In this document: one piece after another, positions 1 through 9,722 of the stretch
How positions within the stretch are numbered: position 1 is the first letter of the stretch
Layout: each line of letters opens with the position of its first letter
Source of the DNA: Rhizobium leguminosarum
Lineage (GTDB): Bacteria > Pseudomonadota > Alphaproteobacteria > Rhizobiales > Rhizobiaceae
Length of the DNA: 64,000 nucleotides
Assembly (NCBI RefSeq): GCF_017876795.1
Contig: NZ_JAGIOR010000001.1
Span: 4,056,501-4,120,500 of the forward strand
Direction of reading: 5' to 3'
Notes under the pieces: model-generated
Seen by the model: the letters and a program-made list of their open reading frames with translations, nothing else
Told to the model about the DNA's origin: nothing
The model's database searches: none
Program-made: the position numbers and the translations under genes

Positions 1-1
1 C

Positions 2-1336
2 AAATGCGAGAACTGCGGCGAGTGGAACACCATCGTTGAAGAGGACCCGATGGGCGGGATCGGCTCCGGTCCCGGCAAGACGCCGAAGAAGGGCCGGCCT
101 GTAACGCTGACGGCGCTGTCGGGCGAGATCGAGGAGGCGCCGCGCATCCATACCGCCATGTCGGAGCTCGACCGGGCGCTCGGCGGCGGCTTCGTGCGCG
201 GGTCGGCGGTGCTGATCGGCGGTGATCCCGGTATCGGCAAATCGACGCTGCTGATGCAGGCGGCGGCCGCCCTTGCGCGGCGCGGCCACAAGATCATCTA
301 CGTTTCCGGCGAAGAAGCCGTGGCGCAGGTCCGGCTGCGGGCACAGCGGCTTGCGGCGGCCGATACCGATGTGATGCTGGCGGCGGAAACCAATGTCGAG
401 GACATTCTGGCGACACTTGCCGAGGGCAAGCGGCCGGACCTCATCATTATCGATTCCATCCAGACGCTGTGGAGCGAACTGGCCGAATCCGCGCCGGGAA
501 CGGTAACGCAGGTGCGCACCGGCGTGCAGGCGATGATCCGTTTCGCCAAGCAGACCGGCGCCGCCATGGTGCTGGTCGGGCATGTCACCAAGGACGGGCA
601 GATCGCCGGCCCGCGCGTCGTCGAGCACATGGTCGATGCGGTGCTCTATTTCGAGGGCGATCGCGGCCATCACTACCGCATCCTGCGCACGGTCAAGAAC
701 CGCTTCGGCCCGACCGACGAGATCGGCGTCTTCGAAATGTCCGACAAGGGCCTGCGCGAGGTCGCCAACCCTTCGGAGCTCTTCCTCGGCGAGCGCAACG
801 AGAAATCGCCGGGTGCTGCCGTTTTCGCCGGCATGGAGGGCACGCGTCCGGTCCTCGTCGAAGTGCAGGCGCTGGTGGCGCCGACCTCGCTCGGCACGCC
901 CAGGCGCGCCGTGGTCGGCTGGGATTCGGCCCGGCTGTCGATGATCCTCGCGGTGCTGGAAGCGCATTGTGGCGTCAGGCTCGGCCAGCATGACGTCTAC
1001 CTCAATGTCGCCGGCGGTTACCGCATCACCGAACCGGCGGCCGATCTCGCCGTGGCTTCGGCGCTGGTTTCCTCGCTTGCCGGTATTGCCCTTCCCGCCG
1101 ATTGCGTCTATTTCGGCGAAGTCAGCCTGTCGGGCGCCATCCGGCCGGTTGCGCACACCGCCCAGCGCCTCAAGGAAGCCGAGAAGCTGGGCTTTTCCGC
1201 AGCATTGCTTCCGTCCGCCTCCGCCGAACTGCCGAAGGGCTCCGGCGGGCTATGGAGTGAGGTCGAAAGCCTGCCGGATCTGGTGGCGCGCATTGCCGGG
1301 TCGAAGGGGGCGCTGCGTGTGGAAGACGAGGTTTGA
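2..1336 (+). CDS. radA: DNA repair protein RadA (5' partial)
   Basis: RadA is a RecA-like ATPase that promotes branch migration in recombinational repair. The reading frame is open from base 2, so the gene begins upstream of the window. The first visible residues (KCENCGEW) are the second half of the N-terminal zinc finger, with the first Cys pair missing. A Walker A motif (GDPGIGKST) lies about 75 residues in, a Walker B strand (LIIIDSIQ) about 75 residues later, and the RadA-specific KNRFG motif about 230 residues in. The C-terminal third is the Lon-protease-like domain. The visible part is 444 residues; family members are about 460-470, so only about 20 residues are lost. cvpA follows after 90 bp on the same strand. 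Confidence 0.96.
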   Translation, partial: KCENCGEWNTIVEEDPMGGIGSGPGKTPKKGRPVTLTALSGEIEEAPRIHTAMSELDRALGGGFVRGSAVLIGGDPGIGKSTLLMQAAAALARRGHKIIYVSGEEAVAQVRLRAQRLAAADTDVMLAAETNVEDILATLAEGKRPDLIIIDSIQTLWSELAESAPGTVTQVRTGVQAMIRFAKQTGAAMVLVGHVTKDGQIAGPRVVEHMVDAVLYFEGDRGHHYRILRTVKNRFGPTDEIGVFEMSDKGLREVANPSELFLGERNEKSPGAAVFAGMEGTRPVLVEVQALVAPTSLGTPRRAVVGWDSARLSMILAVLEAHCGVRLGQHDVYLNVAGGYRITEPAADLAVASALVSSLAGIALPADCVYFGEVSLSGAIRPVAHTAQRLKEAEKLGFSAALLPSASAELPKGSGGLWSEVESLPDLVARIAGSKGALRVEDEV

Positions 1337-1426
1337 TCCTTTCATTGCCAAGATTGGTAATGATATAGGAGACACACGATAAGGCACGACACGGCCGCCA
1401 AGCGGCAGTCCTGGAGTTGAATTTAC

Positions 1427-2044
1427 ATGCCCATTACGATTTTCGACGGTATTGTCATCGGCGTCGTGCTCTTCTCCGCCGTGCTGGCGATGGTCCGCGG
1501 CTTTTCGCGCGAGATCCTCTCGATCGCGAGCTGGGGCGGGTCGGCGGCGGCTGCCTATTACCTCTATCCGTACCTGCTGCCCTACGCGAAGAAATACACC
1601 GATGACGACCGCATTGCGATCGTCGGTTCGGCAGCGGTCGTCTTCCTGATCGCGCTCATCGTCATCTCCTTCATCACGATGAAGATTGCCGATTTCATCA
1701 TCGACAGCCGCGTCGGCGCGCTGGACCGCACGCTCGGCTTCCTGTTCGGGGCAGCGCGCGGCGTGCTGCTGCTGGTCGTCGCCGTCGCCTTCTGGAACTG
1801 GCTGGTCGATGTCGACCACCGCCCGGCCTGGGTCAACGAAGCGAAGTCGAAACCCTTCCTCGATTCGATGGTCGTGAAGCTGAAATCGGTTCTGCCGGAG
1901 CAATTTGCCCAGATGATACCGGCAAGCATCCGTGATAAGCTTCAGCCGCCGGCACCGGGCGCCGAAGGTACCAATCCGCCGACGGGCGACCAGGCGCCGG
2001 CAGAAGACGCACCGACCGCGCCTGCACAACAGCCAGCGAATTGA
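1427..2044 (+). CDS. cvpA: CvpA family inner-membrane protein
   Basis: CvpA (colicin V production) is a conserved inner-membrane protein linked to envelope homeostasis; its exact biochemical role is unsettled. The 205-residue product has about four hydrophobic segments (roughly 7-25, 30-50, 66-88, 105-125) and a Pro/Ala-rich cytoplasmic tail from about residue 170 that looks disordered. The segment TLGFLFGAARG is typical of the family. purF follows 150 bp downstream; the cvpA-purF neighbourhood is widespread in proteobacteria and supports the call. Confidence 0.93.
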   Translation: MPITIFDGIVIGVVLFSAVLAMVRGFSREILSIASWGGSAAAAYYLYPYLLPYAKKYTDDDRIAIVGSAAVVFLIALIVISFITMKIADFIIDSRVGALDRTLGFLFGAARGVLLLVVAVAFWNWLVDVDHRPAWVNEAKSKPFLDSMVVKLKSVLPEQFAQMIPASIRDKLQPPAPGAEGTNPPTGDQAPAEDAPTAPAQQPAN

Positions 2045-2194
2045 CACAGTGTTCAAGAGCTTGACCCGCCCTCCGGCAATTGCCATTTGAGCGGGATGTC
2101 AAATAAGGGGTCCGGCCGGGCATTCCAGCTCTGCCGGGCTTCAGTTATTTCTGGAAATGCCGATCCATTCTTGTGAGAGCAGAGGCCCGCAGAA

Positions 2195-3685
2195 ATGAAC
2201 CAGTCCCATTCCTTCCCGACCGACGATCCGCTCGACGGAGATACGCTGCATGAAGAATGCGGGGTTTTCGGAATTCTGGGACACCCCGATGCCGCAGCAC
2301 TCACGGCTCTCGGCCTGCATGCGCTTCAGCATCGCGGACAGGAAGCGGCCGGCATCGTCTCCTTCGACGGCAAGCGCTTCTATCAGGAGCGCCATATGGG
2401 CCTCGTCGGCGACCACTATACCAATCCGATGACGCTCGCCCGCCTGCCCGGCAGCATTTCGATCGGCCATACGCGCTACTCGACGACAGGCGAAGTGGCG
2501 ATGCGCAACGTGCAGCCGCTGTTTGCCGAACTTGAGGAGGGCGGCATCGCCATTGCCCATAACGGTAATTTCACCAACGGCCTGACCCTGCGCCGCCAGA
2601 TCATCGCGACCGGCGCCATCTGTCAGTCGACGTCCGATACCGAAGTGGTGCTCCATCTCATCGCCCGCTCCCGCCACGCTTCCACATCCGACCGCTTCAT
2701 CGACGCCATTCGCCAGATGGAAGGCGGCTATTCGATGCTCGCGATGACGCGCACCAAGCTGATTGCCGCGCGTGACCCGACCGGCATCCGCCCGCTTGTC
2801 ATGGGCGAACTCGACGGCAAGCCGATCTTCTGCTCGGAAACCTGCGCGCTCGACATCATCGGCGCCAAATTCATCCGCGATGTGGAAAACGGCGAGGTCG
2901 TCATCTGCGAAATCCAGCCCGACGGCTCGATCAGCATCGATGCCCGCAAGCCCGGCAAGCCGCAGCCGGAACGGCTCTGCCTGTTCGAATATGTCTATTT
3001 CGCCCGGCCGGACTCGGTCGTCGGCGGCCGCAACGTCTATACGACGCGCAAAAATATGGGCATGAACCTCGCCAAGGAATCGCCCGTCGAGGCCGACGTT
3101 GTCGTGCCGGTGCCGGACGGCGGCACGCCGGCGGCTCTCGGCTTCGCACAGGAAAGCGGCATTCCCTTCGAATACGGCATCATCCGCAACCACTATGTCG
3201 GCCGTACCTTCATCGAGCCGACCCAGCAGATCCGCGCCTTCGGGGTGAAGCTGAAGCATTCGGCCAACCGGGCGATGATCGAAGGCAAGCGTGTGGTGCT
3301 GGTCGATGATTCCATCGTGCGCGGCACGACATCTCTCAAGATCGTGCAGATGATCCGTGAGGCCGGCGCGCGCGAAGTTCATCTGCGCGTCGCCAGCCCG
3401 ATGATCTTCTTCCCCGACTTCTATGGCATCGACACGCCCGATGCCGAAAAGCTCTTGGCCAACCAGTATGCCGATGTCGAAGCCATGGCCAAATATATCG
3501 GCGCGGATTCGCTTGCCTTCCTGTCGATCAACGGGCTTTACCGTGCTGTCGGCGGCGAGGACCGCAATCCGGCCCGCCCGCAATTCACCGACCACTACTT
3601 CACCGGTGACTATCCGACACGCCTGCTCGACAAGAACGGCGAGTCGATGGGCAACAAGCTTTCGATGCTTGCCAGCAACGGCTGA
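2195..3685 (+). CDS. purF: amidophosphoribosyltransferase PurF
   Basis: Catalyses the committed step of de novo purine synthesis: PRPP plus glutamine to 5-phosphoribosylamine. The 496-residue protein has an N-terminal Ntn glutaminase domain and a C-terminal type I phosphoribosyltransferase domain with the PRPP-binding motif VVLVDDSIVRGTTS. The nucleophile is Cys22 (EECGVFGI), so a 21-residue propeptide must be removed, as in the Bacillus-type enzyme. The Cys ligands of the Bacillus-type Fe-S cluster are absent: the usual PCFYG is PDFYG here, and there is no C-terminal Cys pair. It follows cvpA and precedes an SDR gene after a hairpin. Confidence 0.97.
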   Translation: MNQSHSFPTDDPLDGDTLHEECGVFGILGHPDAAALTALGLHALQHRGQEAAGIVSFDGKRFYQERHMGLVGDHYTNPMTLARLPGSISIGHTRYSTTGEVAMRNVQPLFAELEEGGIAIAHNGNFTNGLTLRRQIIATGAICQSTSDTEVVLHLIARSRHASTSDRFIDAIRQMEGGYSMLAMTRTKLIAARDPTGIRPLVMGELDGKPIFCSETCALDIIGAKFIRDVENGEVVICEIQPDGSISIDARKPGKPQPERLCLFEYVYFARPDSVVGGRNVYTTRKNMGMNLAKESPVEADVVVPVPDGGTPAALGFAQESGIPFEYGIIRNHYVGRTFIEPTQQIRAFGVKLKHSANRAMIEGKRVVLVDDSIVRGTTSLKIVQMIREAGAREVHLRVASPMIFFPDFYGIDTPDAEKLLANQYADVEAMAKYIGADSLAFLSINGLYRAVGGEDRNPARPQFTDHYFTGDYPTRLLDKNGESMGNKLSMLASNG

Positions 3686-3710
3686 GCCGCCGCTGCTTCA
3701 ACCTTCCTTC

Positions 3711-3732
3711 CGAGGGGCTGTTGCGCCCCTCG
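3711..3732 (+). terminator. possible purF terminator hairpin
   Basis: An 8-bp perfect stem (CGAGGGGC / GCCCCTCG) with a 6-nt loop begins 25 bp after the purF stop. No real T-run follows, so it may be a weak or Rho-assisted terminator, or only an attenuating hairpin ahead of the downstream SDR gene. Confidence 0.4.
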
Positions 3733-3762
3733 CCTTCGCAAGCAAATCCGGAACCGGGGCAG

Positions 3763-4503
3763 ATGAACATCAATCTTGAGGGCAAGATCGCGCTCGTTAC
3801 CGGCGCGTCACGCGGCATCGGCTATTTCACGGCGCTGGAACTCGCCAAGGCCGGTGCCCATGTGATCGCCTGCGCCCGCACGGTCGGCGGGCTCGAGGAT
3901 CTCGACGATGCGATCAAGGCGGTCGGCGGCACGGCGACGCTCGTGCCCTTCGACCTTGCCGACATGAATGCGATCGACGCGCTCGGCGGCTCGATCTTCG
4001 AGCGCTGGGGCAAACTCGACATTCTCGTCGCCAATGCCGGCGTGCTGGGCGTCATTTCGCCGATCGGCCATATCGAGGCGAAGGTGTTCGAAAAGGTGAT
4101 GACCATCAACGTCACCGCCACATGGCGGCTGATCCGCTCGGTCGACCCGCTGCTCGCCCGCTCGGAGGCCGGCCGCGCCGTCATCCTGTCTTCGGGTGCC
4201 GCCCACAAGTGCCGGCCCTTCTGGGGCGCCTATTCCGCGTCCAAGGCCGCCGTCGAGGCGCTGGCCCGGACCTGGGCCGGCGAGAGCCAATCGACGCCGC
4301 TGCGCATCACCAGCGTCGATCCGGGCGCGACCCGCACGGCGATGCGCGCCCAGGCGGTGCCGGGCGAAGATCCGCAGACGCTGCCGCATCCCTCCGAGGT
4401 CGCCAAGGCCATCCTGCCATTGACGGGGCCTGGCGTGACCGAGACCGGCAAACTGTTCATCGTGCGGGAAAACAAGCTCGTCGACTACCGCCTGCCGGAA
4501 TAG
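3763..4503 (+). CDS. SDR family NAD(P)-dependent oxidoreductase
   Basis: A classical short-chain dehydrogenase/reductase of 246 residues; substrate unknown. The Rossmann nucleotide-binding motif TGASRGIG is near residue 12, the structural ANAG motif about residue 90, and the catalytic Ser-Tyr-Lys set appears as ILSSG followed by YSASK near residue 155. The C-terminus is short and lacks a membrane segment. I chose ATG 3763, preceded by a GGGGCAG Shine-Dalgarno, over the in-frame upstream extension from 3721, because it starts just before the first beta strand as usual for the family. It follows purF by 77 bp, but nothing ties it to purine synthesis. Confidence 0.9.
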   Translation: MNINLEGKIALVTGASRGIGYFTALELAKAGAHVIACARTVGGLEDLDDAIKAVGGTATLVPFDLADMNAIDALGGSIFERWGKLDILVANAGVLGVISPIGHIEAKVFEKVMTINVTATWRLIRSVDPLLARSEAGRAVILSSGAAHKCRPFWGAYSASKAAVEALARTWAGESQSTPLRITSVDPGATRTAMRAQAVPGEDPQTLPHPSEVAKAILPLTGPGVTETGKLFIVRENKLVDYRLPE

Positions 4504-4512
4504 CCCGACGTC

Positions 4513-5262
4513 TCAGTTCACAGCAACGGCTGGGAACAGATGTTCGAAGCCCGTTTCGGACGGGCATAGCGCGTTGAGGTCCACCGCTCCCTGAATGCCG
4601 TCGATTGTGCCGTTGTCGGCAAATTGCCAGATCGACCAACCACCGCAGTCTTCCTGCGCGGGTTCCTGGAACACGCTTCGCAGCCACAGGTAATGGTCGG
4701 GGAAGCGGGATTCATTGCCTTTCAGATAGCGATCAAAGAACTCCTGGGTGACGTAAAAAATCGGCTTCTCCGGAAAGGTGCCCTTCAGCTCGGTGAAGAA
4801 CGCATTCACTTCCGCAGCCATTTCATCGAGCGTCGGGATCTTGTTGCAATTGCCGACAAACTCCAGATCGACGGCGATAGGCAGGGTTCCCGGCTCCTTC
4901 GGCACGGTCGCCAGGGCGTTCTGCGCCTGATCCTTGCCCGGGCGGCAGAAGGTGAAGAAATGATAAGCGCCCCTGACCACTCCTGCATCGCCGGCGCGCC
5001 GCCAGTTGTCGGCGAACCTGGAATCCTTGTGATCTCCGCCTTCGGTCGCCTTGATGATCGCGAAACGGACGTTGGGCTGCGCGGCCACCATCTTCCAATC
5101 AATGTCACCCTGGTGATGGCTGACATCGATGCCCTGGATCGGATAGCGGCTCAAGGACGGATTGTTGAAGCGAAGCATTCCGAAATCGTACGCCAGATAT
5201 GCAGCGGATGCGACCACCACAATTGCGGGCGCTCCGATTGTCCACCGAACCACGCTTCTCAC
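4513..5262 (-). CDS. glycoside hydrolase family 25 (lysozyme-type muramidase)
   Basis: GH25 enzymes cleave the beta-1,4 bond between MurNAc and GlcNAc in peptidoglycan. The 249-residue product starts with a membrane anchor or uncleaved signal segment (about residues 6-27), then the GH25 barrel: GIDVSHHQGDIDW at its start and the acidic AVDLEF pair that forms the catalytic centre. The C-terminal SIWQFADNG segment is also family-typical. GTG 5262 is preferred, with a GGGGG Shine-Dalgarno about 6 nt upstream; an upstream in-frame extension from 5370 lacks signal-peptide character. It converges on the SDR gene with a 9-bp gap. An envelope-anchored muramidase is likely; a prophage origin is not supported by the neighbours. 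Confidence 0.88.
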   Translation of the reverse strand: MRSVVRWTIGAPAIVVVASAAYLAYDFGMLRFNNPSLSRYPIQGIDVSHHQGDIDWKMVAAQPNVRFAIIKATEGGDHKDSRFADNWRRAGDAGVVRGAYHFFTFCRPGKDQAQNALATVPKEPGTLPIAVDLEFVGNCNKIPTLDEMAAEVNAFFTELKGTFPEKPIFYVTQEFFDRYLKGNESRFPDHYLWLRSVFQEPAQEDCGGWSIWQFADNGTIDGIQGAVDLNALCPSETGFEHLFPAVAVN

Positions 5263-5548
5263 ACATTTCCCCCTATTTTCAGTAGTTTCCCAATTGCCTA
5301 TAAACGATTTGTGCCGCGAAAATGGCGGACGAGCCGTGCCGCGGGATCGTTCCTCGCCCCTCTTGACCAAACGTCATTCCCACGCCATAAAACGCGGCAT
5401 GAAAACGGTTATCTGCATTATCTGCGGAAAGATTATTCGCTAGCGCAAGCGCTGGCCCGGCCGTTTTCGTCTCCCAAATAGTCAAGATGCGAAACGCCCC
5501 GGCCCGCCGGTCGCGATATTTTTCTGATTGTGCTTATGGGAGAGTGGA

Positions 5549-6940
5549 ATGGGCGGCATGCCGGAACTGAAGCTGTACAACACGCTCACACGGGAAGAAT
5601 CGGTTCTTTCGCCGATCGATCCCAACAATGTCCGCATGTATGTCTGCGGCCCGACCGTCTATGATTTCGCTCATATCGGCAATGCCCGGCCGGTCATCGT
5701 CTTCGACGTGCTGTTCCGGCTGCTGCGCCATGTCTATGGCGAAGACCACGTCACCTATGCCCGCAACATCACCGACGTCGACGACAAGATCAATGCGCGG
5801 GCGCTGAGAGATCATCCCGGCCTGCCGCTCAACGAAGCGATCCGGGCGGTCACCGAAAAGACCGAGACGCAAATTCACGCCGATGTCGCCGAACTCGGCT
5901 GCCTGGAGCCGAACTTCGAGCCGCGGGCGACCGACAATATCGTGGAGATGACCGAGATCATCGAGAAGCTGATCGGCAACGGCCATGCCTATGTCGCAGC
6001 AGGCGAAGTCCTGTTCGACACCAAGTCCATGGCGGATTACGGCCAGCTTTCGAAGCGCCCGCTCGACGAGCAGCAGGCCGGCGCCCGCATCGCCGTCGAC
6101 GCGCACAAGAAGAACCCGGGCGATTTCGTGCTCTGGAAGCTGTCGAGCCACAACGAGCCCGGCTGGGAGAGCCCGTGGGGCCGCGGCCGGCCTGGCTGGC
6201 ATATCGAGTGCTCGGCGATGAGCAAGCGCTATCTCGGCGATGTGTTCGACATTCATGGCGGCGGGCTGGACCTGATCTTCCCGCATCATGAAAACGAGAT
6301 CGCCCAGTCGCGCTGCGCCCACGGCACCGAGGTGATGGCGAATATCTGGATGCATAACGGCTTCCTGCAGGTCGAAGGCCGCAAGATGTCGAAATCCGAA
6401 GGCAATTTCGTCACCATCCACGATCTGCTGCACACGCAGATTTTCGGCGGCCGCAAATGGCCGGGCCAGGTGCTGCGCCTTGCCATGCTGATGACGCATT
6501 ACCGCGAGCCGATCGACTTTTCGATCAAGCGACTGGAAGAGGCCGAACGTCTGCTCGCCAAATGGCCGGCGACGGAAGCCGGCGATGCCGCACCCGACGA
6601 AACCGTGCTCAACGCGCTCGCCGACGACCTCAACACGGTGGCGGCGGTGCAGGCATTGCATGCCCTGGCGCAAGCTGCCCACACCGATGTCGCCGCCGGC
6701 GCCACTTTCGCCGCAACGGCTGCCCTCCTCGGCCTGCTGCCGAAGAAAGCTGAAATCGACGAGGCCGTCGCAGCGGCAGTCGATGCGCTGGTCGCCATGC
6801 GTCTGGAGATGCTGAAGGCGAAGAACTTCGCTGAGGCCGACAAGGTCCGCGACGAACTGACCGCGAAAGGCATCCAGCTGAAGGACGGCAAGGATGCTGC
6901 CACCGGCGAGCGGGTGACGACATGGGAGGTCAAGCGGTGA
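5549..6940 (+). CDS. cysS: cysteinyl-tRNA synthetase
   Basis: A class I aminoacyl-tRNA synthetase charging tRNA-Cys. At 463 residues it has the usual length. The HIGH-type signature is HIGN near residue 34, within a Cys-containing zinc site (CGPTVYDF), and the KMSKS loop is intact ([10 protein letters not shown], about residue 270). The zinc-binding HIECSAMS segment lies between. ATG 5549 has a GGGAG Shine-Dalgarno 6-7 nt upstream; TTG 5528 and ATG 5558 are alternatives in the same frame. It is followed by a long inverted repeat and then the GFA gene array. Confidence 0.97.
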   Translation: MGGMPELKLYNTLTREESVLSPIDPNNVRMYVCGPTVYDFAHIGNARPVIVFDVLFRLLRHVYGEDHVTYARNITDVDDKINARALRDHPGLPLNEAIRAVTEKTETQIHADVAELGCLEPNFEPRATDNIVEMTEIIEKLIGNGHAYVAAGEVLFDTKSMADYGQLSKRPLDEQQAGARIAVDAHKKNPGDFVLWKLSSHNEPGWESPWGRGRPGWHIECSAMSKRYLGDVFDIHGGGLDLIFPHHENEIAQSRCAHGTEVMANIWMHNGFLQVEGRKMSKSEGNFVTIHDLLHTQIFGGRKWPGQVLRLAMLMTHYREPIDFSIKRLEEAERLLAKWPATEAGDAAPDETVLNALADDLNTVAAVQALHALAQAAHTDVAAGATFAATAALLGLLPKKAEIDEAVAAAVDALVAMRLEMLKAKNFAEADKVRDELTAKGIQLKDGKDAATGERVTTWEVKR

Positions 6941-6960
6941 GAGCGGTGTCTGGGGATAAG

Positions 6961-7110
6961 GCCCCTCCCCAACCCCTCCCCACAAGGGCGAGGGGCTACG
7001 GTGCCGCACTGCTTCGAGGCGACTTCTCCGCCATTGCAAGTATTCGAGGCGGAAATGAAGGCGGCGCCACGAGAGAGCCCTCCCCCTTATGGGGAGGGTT
7101 GGGAGGGGTT
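6961..7110. repeat. long imperfect inverted repeat (rhizobial intergenic palindrome)
   Basis: The left arm (6961-6988, CCCCTCCCCAACCCCTCCCC then ACAAGGG) is the near reverse complement of the right arm (7078-7110, CCCTTATGGGGAGGGTTGG then GAGGGG), separated by about 90 bp that carries further short dyads. A related element with very similar arms lies at 55181-55329. It fills most of the cysS to GFA gap, so transcripts through it would form a very stable hairpin. Confidence 0.75.
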
Positions 7111-7148
7111 TTCTTTTTCTCATCCACATTGTTGCGGAGGGATTGTCC

Positions 7149-7625
7149 ATGAGCACCTATACCGGCGGCTGCCAGTGCGGTGCGGTGCGCTTTCGCGTCA
7201 GCGGCGAACTCAAGGATTCGTCGATCTGTCATTGCCGCATGTGCCAGAAGGCGTTCGGGGCCTATTATGCGCCGCTGGTCTCGGTGCGCGGCGCCGATTT
7301 CGAATGGACGCGAGGAGTGCGCAAGAAATTCCGCTCCTCCAGTTTCGTCGAGCGCGGCTTCTGCGGCGATTGCGGCACGCCGCTCTCCTACGAGGCGCCT
7401 GACGGGATTGCGATTGCCGCAGGCGCCTTCGACGATCCTTCGGCGCTTCCGCCGGTGGTGCAATTCGGCATCGAGGGCAAGATCGGCTTCGTCGATCATC
7501 TGCACGAATTGCCGGGGCACCGGACGGAGGAGGATGCGCAAGCCGCCCCCTTCGTGCTCGAACTTGTCTCCTACCAGCATCCCGATTTTGACACTCAGGC
7601 ATGGCCGCCCAAGGAGCCCAGATGA
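7149..7625 (+). CDS. GFA family zinc protein, copy 1
   Basis: Member of the GFA fold family (Gfa / CENP-V-like), proteins with two zinc sites; the namesake was proposed to condense formaldehyde with glutathione, but most members have no tested function. The 158-residue product shows the Cys pattern CQCG near residue 10, CHCRMC near residue 30 and CGDCGTP near residue 75. ATG 7149 is preceded by GGAGG. It is the first of three adjacent paralogues; its stop overlaps the next start (ATGA). The three copies share the Cys frame but differ clearly between the zinc motifs, so the duplication is not recent. Confidence 0.9.
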   Translation: MSTYTGGCQCGAVRFRVSGELKDSSICHCRMCQKAFGAYYAPLVSVRGADFEWTRGVRKKFRSSSFVERGFCGDCGTPLSYEAPDGIAIAAGAFDDPSALPPVVQFGIEGKIGFVDHLHELPGHRTEEDAQAAPFVLELVSYQHPDFDTQAWPPKEPR

Positions 7626-8106
7626 CCGTGGACGCAGACAGAAGCGGCGGGTGCCAATGCGGGGCGGTGCGTTACCGCGCTGAAGGCGAACTCGGTTATC
7701 CCCATCTTTGCCATTGCCGCATGTGCCAGAAGGCGGCCGGCAATTATTTCATGCCGCTTGCAGCGGCGAAGCGTCAAGATTTCGAGCTGACGCGCGGCGC
7801 GCTGAAATGGTTTCAATCCTCAGATCTGGTGCGGCGCGGCTTCTGCGGCGATTGCGGCACGCCGCTGTTCTACGATATTCCGGGGACGGATTTCATCAAC
7901 ATCATGCTCGGCTCGCTTGACGATCCCGAGGCGGTCAAGCCCGTGATGCAATCGAACACCGGCCGCAAGATGTCCTGGTTTCACGCGCTCCCCGGCCTGC
8001 CGCTGGAACCAGAGGCTGAAACGCCCGACCGCGAGGACGCGATTGCGGCAAGCAACCATCAGCACCCCGACCACGACACGAAAAGCTGGACCCTCGGAGA
8101 AACCTC

Positions 8107-8110
<4 letters not shown>
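7622..8110 (+). CDS. GFA family zinc protein, copy 2
   Basis: Second GFA paralogue, 162 residues, with CQCG, CHCRMC and CGDCGTP at the same spacing as copy 1. The start at 7622 overlaps the previous stop by 4 nt (ATGA), implying translational coupling; an in-frame upstream start at 7601 inside copy 1 is less likely. Between the zinc motifs it has a distinct stretch (YFMPLAAAKRQDF) and a longer C-terminal part before the shared HPDHDTKSW tail. Function unknown beyond zinc binding; glutathione-adduct chemistry is possible from the family but not shown here. Confidence 0.9.
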
Positions 8111-9542
<1,432 letters not shown>

Positions 9543-9558
9543 CTGTCCTGAACAGGGC

Positions 9559-9681
9559 CGCCCCTCACCCTAGCCCTCTCCCCGCTCGCGGGGAGAGGGG
9601 ACGTGCCCTGCGAAACGGTGCGGCATGTCCCTTCTCCCGTTAGAACGGGGAGAAGGTGGCGGCAGCCGGATGAGGGGCAGC
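9559..9681. repeat. intergenic hairpin repeat with two palindromes
   Basis: Two GC-rich palindromes in tandem: CTCTCCCCGC/GCGGGGAGAG near 9576-9597 and CTTCTCCCGT/ACGGGGAGAAG near 9630-9653, followed by GGCGGCAGCCGGATGAGGGG, which is found again at 58329-58348. It belongs to the rhizobial intergenic repeats and separates pip from cimA; the first hairpin could act as the pip-operon terminator. Confidence 0.7.
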
Positions 9682-9722
9682 ATCCGCACCATAACAACAC
9701 CCGCCTGCCGGGAGGAAACGAC

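Noticed and set aside
5398..5442. 14-residue peptide frame before cysS
   Set aside because: Too short to support, no ribosome site of note and no leader-peptide logic such as repeated Cys codons linked to a hairpin.
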